Assembly (NCBI GenBank): GCA_902522775.1
Contig: CABYWQ010000012.1
Span: 1 to 10,648, forward strand
Direction of reading: 5' to 3'
DNA: 10,648 nucleotides
From: Eutrophosalina sp902522775
GTDB lineage: Bacteria; Bacteroidota; Bacteroidia; Flavobacteriales; Flavobacteriaceae
Shown here in pieces: positions 6,976-10,648 of this stretch; position 1 is the first letter of the stretch; the number at the start of each line of letters is the position of its first letter. The position numbers and the translations under genes were made by a program. The notes beneath the pieces were generated by a model, which saw nothing but the letters and a program-made list of their open reading frames with translations, ran no database searches and was not told the origin of the DNA.

Positions 6976-7693
6976 TAAGTTAGATTTTTTAGCTTTTGGC
7001 GCTCATCCTGATGATGTTGAACTGGGATGTTCGGGCGCTATACTTAAAATTCAAGATAGCGGAAAGAAAGTAGGTGTTATTGATCTTACTAGGGGGGAGC
7101 TCGGAACTAGAGGTAGTGCAAAAATTAGATCACAAGAAACAGAATTAGCATCTAAAATTTTAGGTATAGATGTTAGAGAAAATCTTGAATTTGAAGATGG
7201 CTACATAAATAATGATAGAAAGCATCAGTTGAAAGTAATATCTATAATTAGAAAGTATAAACCTGACTTTGTTTTTTGCAATGCACCTGATGACAGGCAT
7301 ATTGATCACCCAAAAGCTTCTGATTTAATAACTGATTCTTGTTTTTTAAGTGGATTATCTAAATTGACGACATATGATGTAAAAGGTATAACTCAAGAAA
7401 AATGGAGACCTAAAAATATTTTTCATTATATCCAATGGAAAAATTTAAAACCTGATTTTATACTTGATATCAGTGGGTACATGCAATCCAAAATGAACAT
7501 TATTAAGTGCTACAGCTCACAATTTTATGATCCAAAAAGTAAAGAACCAGAAACTCCAATTAGTAAAAAAAACTTTTTAAATTTTGTTGAGTCTAGAGCT
7601 GCTGATTATGGTAGAATAATTGGTACTGAGCATGGTGAAGGTTTTATTTACAATAGGACCATAGGATTGAGCTCTTTAAATGATTTTATTTAG
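6968..7693 (+). CDS. bshB1: Bacillithiol biosynthesis deacetylase BshB1
   Basis: BshB1 removes the acetyl group from GlcNAc-malate to give GlcN-malate, the second step of bacillithiol synthesis; BshC then adds cysteine. The 241-residue protein is a zinc-dependent LmbE/PIG-L deacetylase. The N-terminal zinc motif GAHPDDVELGC gives His13 and Asp16 with catalytic Asp15. TRGELGTRG (41-49) is a family block, and DRHIDH (109-114) supplies the third zinc ligand His114. KCYSSQF (about 179-185) and ESRAADYGR near the C-terminus fit the BshB1 rather than the BshB2 subgroup. The ATG at 6968 overlaps the last 8 bp of the preceding PLP enzyme gene, suggesting translational coupling. bshA and bshC are not in the window. 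Confidence 0.93.
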   Translation: MDNKLDFLAFGAHPDDVELGCSGAILKIQDSGKKVGVIDLTRGELGTRGSAKIRSQETELASKILGIDVRENLEFEDGYINNDRKHQLKVISIIRKYKPDFVFCNAPDDRHIDHPKASDLITDSCFLSGLSKLTTYDVKGITQEKWRPKNIFHYIQWKNLKPDFILDISGYMQSKMNIIKCYSSQFYDPKSKEPETPISKKNFLNFVESRAADYGRIIGTEHGEGFIYNRTIGLSSLNDFI

Positions 7694-7713
7694 TAAGTAG
7701 ATAAAAAATAATA

Positions 7714-7721
7714 TAAATTTG
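7714..7721 (+). promoter_or_regulatory. Probable -7 promoter box of tRNA-His
   Basis: TAAATTTG matches the Bacteroidota -7 consensus TAnnTTTG exactly and lies 15 bp upstream of the tRNA 5' end, so transcription would begin a few bases before the tRNA. A -33 element is weak: TTTAG at about 7689-7693 is at a suitable distance but lacks the G of TTTG at the right place. The location just after the bshB1 stop and the exact match favour a real promoter. Confidence 0.55.
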
Positions 7722-7737
7722 TTGATCAATTTAAATG

Positions 7738-7811
7738 GTGGTTGTAGCTCAGTTGGTTAGAGCGCCTGATTGTGGTTCAGGAGGTCGCCGGTTCGAGACC
7801 GGTCTTCCACC
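7738..7811 (+). tRNA. tRNA-His (anticodon GTG)
   Basis: The cloverleaf folds as follows. The D stem is GCTC (7747-7750) with GAGC (7760-7763). The anticodon stem CCTGA (7765-7769) pairs perfectly with TCAGG (7777-7781) around loop TTGTGGT, with anticodon GTG at 7772-7774. The T stem GCCGG (7787-7791) pairs with CCGGT (7799-7803) around TTCGAGA. The extra 5' G typical of tRNA-His is present at 7737, opposite discriminator C73 at 7811, so the main HisRS identity pair is kept. The acceptor stem GTGGTTG (7738-7744) pairs with CTTCCAC (7804-7810) at positions 1-4 and 7, but positions 5 and 6 are U-U mismatches. The 3' CCA is not encoded and must be added. Confidence 0.95.
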
Positions 7812-7812
7812 C

Positions 7813-7846
7813 AAAACCCCTCTAGAAAATCGAGGGGTTTTATTAT
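7813..7846 (+). terminator. Intrinsic terminator after tRNA-His
   Basis: A perfect 10-bp stem, AAAACCCCTC (7813-7822) and GAGGGGTTTT (7832-7841), encloses a 9-base loop, and an AT-rich tail ATTATT follows. The U-tract on the + strand is TTTT plus mixed A/T. The A-rich left arm means it could also stop transcription from the other strand. It starts directly after the tRNA, and its right arm ends 6 bp before the ATG of the next gene. Confidence 0.85.
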
Positions 7847-7847
7847 T

Positions 7848-8030
7848 ATGATACAAGAGAATTTTATTTGTCCGTATTGCTGGGAAAATCAATCTAGATT
7901 GTTTGATGTTTCTGCTACTCACCAATGCTTTATTGAAGATTGTGAGGTGTGTTGTAATCCAATTGAGTTTAATTTGACAACTAATGGATTTCAAATCATA
8001 GACTTGTCTGTTGATGTAATCGGTCAATAA
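7848..8030 (+). CDS. CPXCG-motif cysteine-rich small protein
   Basis: This is a 60-residue cytoplasmic protein of the CPXCG cysteine-rich family, whose function is unknown. It has CPYC (Cys8, Cys11) and, after a short beta-rich spacer, CFIEDCEVCCNPI (27-39) with Cys32, Cys35 and Cys36. The paired CxxC motifs suggest a small zinc-ribbon or metal-binding fold; this is inference. ATG 7848 is the right start: the frame stays open further upstream, but that stretch is the tRNA-His gene and its terminator, and the family begins a few residues before CPYC. There is no room for a separate promoter between the terminator and the ATG, so expression would need read-through or a promoter within or before the tRNA. 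The sulfatase gene follows after 35 bp. Confidence 0.88.
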   Translation: MIQENFICPYCWENQSRLFDVSATHQCFIEDCEVCCNPIEFNLTTNGFQIIDLSVDVIGQ

Positions 8031-8065
8031 TTTATTTTAACAGCAATTTGTATATTTAAATTCAT

Positions 8066-9472
8066 ATGAAAAATGCATCGTTAATTTTTATTCTTTTAAT
8101 TTTATTTTCATGTAACAGTGAAAAAAAATATAATTTATTATTCATTTTAGTTGATGATTTAGGATGGACTGATGTATCCTATAATTATTCAGATTTTTAT
8201 GAAACATTACATATAGATAAACTAAGTGAAACCAGTATGTTGTTTGATAATGCTTATGCTGCTAGCTCAGTGTGTTCACCAACCAGAGCAGCAATTATGA
8301 CTGGAAAACATCCAGCTCGTGTAAATATAACTGATTGGATCCCTGGTTTAGATCCAAAAAATAAACTTCTTTTAGGTCCTGTAGACAGAAATGAATTACC
8401 ACTTGAAGAAACTACTATTGCAGAGGTTTTGAGAGACAATAATTATTCAACTTTTTATACTGGTAAATGGCATCTTGGAAGCGAAGGTCATTATCCCGAA
8501 GATCAAGGGTTCGATGTGAATATTGGTGGATTTGAGAAGGGGAGTCCAATGGGAGGGTATTATTCACCATATAAAAATCCGAAATTAGTTGATGGTCCTG
8601 AAGGAGAGTACCTCACAGATAGACTTACTCTAGAAACAATAGAATTAATTAAAAAAAGAGATCATAATAAGCCTTTTGCTGCATTTTTATCATTTTATAA
8701 TGTACATACTCCAATCCAAGAAAATAAAGAGTTTATTGATTATTACGTTGAAAAATTAAAATCTTACGACAATAAAAGCCCACAGACAATTAAAGAAGGT
8801 GATGCTATTACATTATTAAATCAAAGAAATGCTAAGTACGCATCTATGGTACATGCTACAGACAATAATATTGGAAGAATAATTAAATATTTGAAAGAGA
8901 ATGATATATATGACAATACTCTAATTATTTTTACATCTGATAATGGTGGCTTATCTACACAAAGAAGAGTAGCTCCAACATCAGTTTATCCTTTGAGGGC
9001 AGGAAAAGGATGGTTGTATGAAGGAGGAATTAGAATTCCTCAATTAATAAAACTTCCTAACCAAACTAAAAGTGAATTAATCTCAGAGCCAGTTGTATCA
9101 TATGACCTTTTTCCAACAATTGCCAATCTTTTAAATTTAAGTTATAAAGTTGATGATATTGATGGTGTTGATCTTTCTAATTTGTTTGTTAAAAAAGATA
9201 TTAATAGAGATTTTATTTTCTGGCATTTCCCTCATTATCACGGCAGTTTATGGAAACCTGGTTCAGCTATTAGAAATAAAGATTGGAAATTAATTGAGTT
9301 TCACGAGGATAATAGGTTAGAGTTATATAATCTCAAAGACGATATTAGCGAGTCGAAAAATTTATCTAAAAAATTTCCTGAACTAACTAAAAATCTCAAA
9401 AATCAACTTAATCAAATTAAAATAAAGCTTTCAGCAAATAGCACAACTATTAATAAAAATTATAAAAAATAG
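8066..9472 (+). CDS. Sulfatase lipoprotein (S1 family, arylsulfatase A-like)
   Basis: The protein hydrolyses sulfate esters, in marine Bacteroidota often from algal polysaccharides or small sulfated compounds; the substrate is not clear here. Residues 1-16 form a lipoprotein signal peptide with lipobox LFSC, so Cys16 would be lipidated and the enzyme membrane-anchored. Metal ligands Asp30-Asp31 (LVDDLGW) and Asp292-Asn293 (SDNGG) are present. The maturation signature CSPTR at 70-74 gives formylglycine from Cys70, with Arg74. Other active-site residues are Lys134 and His136 (TGKWHLG), His214 (NVHTP) and Lys314 (RAGKGWLYEGG). At 468 residues it is complete. ARVNITDWIPG (85-94 region) resembles the arylsulfatase A-like group. 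The maturing enzyme (anSME or FGE) and carbohydrate-use genes are not in view. It converges on the M28 peptidase gene with an 11-bp gap. Confidence 0.93.
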   Translation: MKNASLIFILLILFSCNSEKKYNLLFILVDDLGWTDVSYNYSDFYETLHIDKLSETSMLFDNAYAASSVCSPTRAAIMTGKHPARVNITDWIPGLDPKNKLLLGPVDRNELPLEETTIAEVLRDNNYSTFYTGKWHLGSEGHYPEDQGFDVNIGGFEKGSPMGGYYSPYKNPKLVDGPEGEYLTDRLTLETIELIKKRDHNKPFAAFLSFYNVHTPIQENKEFIDYYVEKLKSYDNKSPQTIKEGDAITLLNQRNAKYASMVHATDNNIGRIIKYLKENDIYDNTLIIFTSDNGGLSTQRRVAPTSVYPLRAGKGWLYEGGIRIPQLIKLPNQTKSELISEPVVSYDLFPTIANLLNLSYKVDDIDGVDLSNLFVKKDINRDFIFWHFPHYHGSLWKPGSAIRNKDWKLIEFHEDNRLELYNLKDDISESKNLSKKFPELTKNLKNQLNQIKIKLSANSTTINKNYKK

Positions 9473-9483
9473 GATCTTCTAAT

Positions 9484-10647
9484 TTATTCTCTTTTTAATT
9501 TTATTTGGTAGGGCCCTTGCTTGAATTGCATTGTACCATCATCTGTATCAAATGTTAAGTCTAAACTAGCTGCTTCAATTTTAAATTTATCTTCAGCAAC
9601 TGGAGTGAGCTCTAAGGATTGATTCATAACTTCTATAAATAGTTTATCATTCCTTACATAAATATCAATAACTAGCGGAACACCCTCAGTGCTATATTTA
9701 CCAGCATAAGTTTCTAACTTATCAGAATCAATTTCAAAAATCTCTAACTCAGTTTTAGGGTCTACAATAACTCTTTGTTCTCTGTTAGCAATATTCCATG
9801 CTGTGTAAAATATTAATTTTGATCGCAGTTCCAATAAATCGTAATTAATTTTGTCAGGCGTATCGCTGGGTAAATGATAATCTTCATGTGTTCCTGAAAA
9901 ATAAAAAATTATGGGTATACCTTTTTTTGCAAAATTATAATGATCACTTCTATAATAAAACCTCTGAGGATCATCTTTTGCATTATACCTGTAATCTAAA
10001 TCTATGTTGACAGTTTGAAGATTTGTTTGTTCAGAAATATTATGAAGATCTTGACTATCGTGATCGGATCCTATTATATATATATACTCTCTTTTATCAC
10101 CTTTTCTGGTTGGGTCAATCCTTCCAATCATGTCAAGATTTAAATTTGCAACTGTTTTAGATAAAGGATATATAGGATTATCAGAGTAGTATGCGGATCC
10201 AAGCAATCCTTTTTCCTCACCTGTAACATGTAAGAAAATAATACTTCTTTTGGGTCCTTTTCCTTTTTTACTAGCTTGCTTAAACGCCTGAGCAATTTCT
10301 AACATTGCAACAGTTCCTGATCCATCATCGTCAGCTCCATTATGAATTCTGTCTTTTATCTCCCCAACATACGATTTTCTTAGTCTTGAGCCAGTTCTTC
10401 CATATCCTACATGATCTAAATGAGCAGTTAGAATTAAATATTCTTCAGGTTTTTCACTCCCCTCAATAATTGCAATTACATTTTCACTATCTACATTACC
10501 TTCATCACCCCTTGAAATATTTAAAGTCATTTTTTGAAAATAATCTTTGTCAGGATCACCAGGCTTAATATCATTTTGAATATAGAAATTTCTTAAATAT
10601 TCAACAGCTTTTTTCTGCCCCTTAGATCCAGTATTCCTACCCTCAAA
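9484..10647 (-). CDS. M28-family zinc metallopeptidase, 5' partial
   Basis: This is an aminopeptidase-type di-zinc hydrolase, probably secreted, though its N-terminus lies beyond the right edge. The frame is open from 10647; an ATG at 10530 is internal, since the preceding residues FEGRNTGSKGQKKAVEYL are the usual family entry to the catalytic domain. Counting from that Met, the zinc and catalytic residues are His37 and Asp39 (TAHLDH), the Asp cluster 67-69 (HNGADDDGSGT), Glu105-Glu106 (TGEEKGL), Asp133 (NLDMIGR) and His219 (EDYHLPSDT). All are intact. After the peptidase domain (to about 250), an appended beta-rich domain starts at LETYAGKYSTEG and resembles the DUF3471-type C-terminal module seen on other exported hydrolases. 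It ends 11 bp from the convergent sulfatase gene. Confidence 0.92.
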   Translation of the reverse strand, partial: FEGRNTGSKGQKKAVEYLRNFYIQNDIKPGDPDKDYFQKMTLNISRGDEGNVDSENVIAIIEGSEKPEEYLILTAHLDHVGYGRTGSRLRKSYVGEIKDRIHNGADDDGSGTVAMLEIAQAFKQASKKGKGPKRSIIFLHVTGEEKGLLGSAYYSDNPIYPLSKTVANLNLDMIGRIDPTRKGDKREYIYIIGSDHDSQDLHNISEQTNLQTVNIDLDYRYNAKDDPQRFYYRSDHYNFAKKGIPIIFYFSGTHEDYHLPSDTPDKINYDLLELRSKLIFYTAWNIANREQRVIVDPKTELEIFEIDSDKLETYAGKYSTEGVPLVIDIYVRNDKLFIEVMNQSLELTPVAEDKFKIEAASLDLTFDTDDGTMQFKQGPYQIKLKRE

Positions 10648-10648
10648 C

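Noticed and set aside
7770..7847. Upstream extension of the CPXCG protein frame
   Set aside because: The frame stays open, but this DNA is the tRNA-His anticodon and T arms plus the terminator. The family starts shortly before its CPXC motif, which matches ATG 7848.
7749..8027. Open frame on the - strand across the tRNA and CPXCG gene
   Set aside because: It runs antisense through a clear tRNA and its residues there are the tRNA read backwards; it has no recognisable domain.
8031..8065. Own promoter for the sulfatase gene
   Set aside because: TATATTTA at 8051-8058 is close to a -7 box, but there is no -33 element at a fitting distance, and such AT-rich matches are common in this genome.

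Overview
The window is very AT-rich. It looks like the chromosome of a marine-type member of the Bacteroidota (Flavobacteriales-like). Support comes from a cdaA-folP pair facing a double-DUF1599 gene, tpiA near clpS, a PYRYFN-type PLP trans-sulfuration enzyme, a bacillithiol gene (bshB1), a CPXCG cysteine-rich protein, and a sulfatase lipoprotein. There are no clear Shine-Dalgarno sequences. The best promoter-like motif, upstream of the tRNA, fits the Bacteroidota TAnnTTTG -7 box.

Left part (1-2550): the 3' end of an ABC exporter gene (+) runs into a convergent folP-cdaA pair (-), and the 3' ends of the ABC gene and cdaA overlap by 12 bp. FolP makes dihydropteroate for folate; CdaA makes the second messenger c-di-AMP at the membrane. 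A 58-bp divergent gap separates folP from the rightward run.

Centre (2609-7693): seven closely spaced + strand genes: DUF1599 protein, a DppB/OppB-type permease, triosephosphate isomerase, ClpS, an exported thiol peroxidase of the GPx family, a PLP trans-sulfuration enzyme and BshB1. Gaps are 2, 1, 36, 8 and 7 bp, followed by an 8-bp overlap. The last three genes form a plausible thiol/redox set: cysteine metabolism, bacillithiol synthesis and peroxide reduction. The PLP enzyme gene is split by a one-base frameshift in an A run at 6559-6562. prmA, which I would expect between tpiA and clpS in many relatives, is absent.

Right part (7714-10648): a tRNA-His(GTG) gene with an intrinsic terminator, and then, only 6 bp after the terminator stem, a 60-residue CPXCG protein. 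A formylglycine-dependent sulfatase lipoprotein follows. A convergent M28-family metallopeptidase runs off the right edge of the window.

I see no mobile element, CRISPR array, phage gene or defence system. The window is mostly housekeeping. The points worth a second look are the frameshift, the RHK variant of the CdaA RHR motif, the acceptor-stem mismatches in tRNA-His, the terminator placed as a 5' leader for the CPXCG gene, and the orphan permease.
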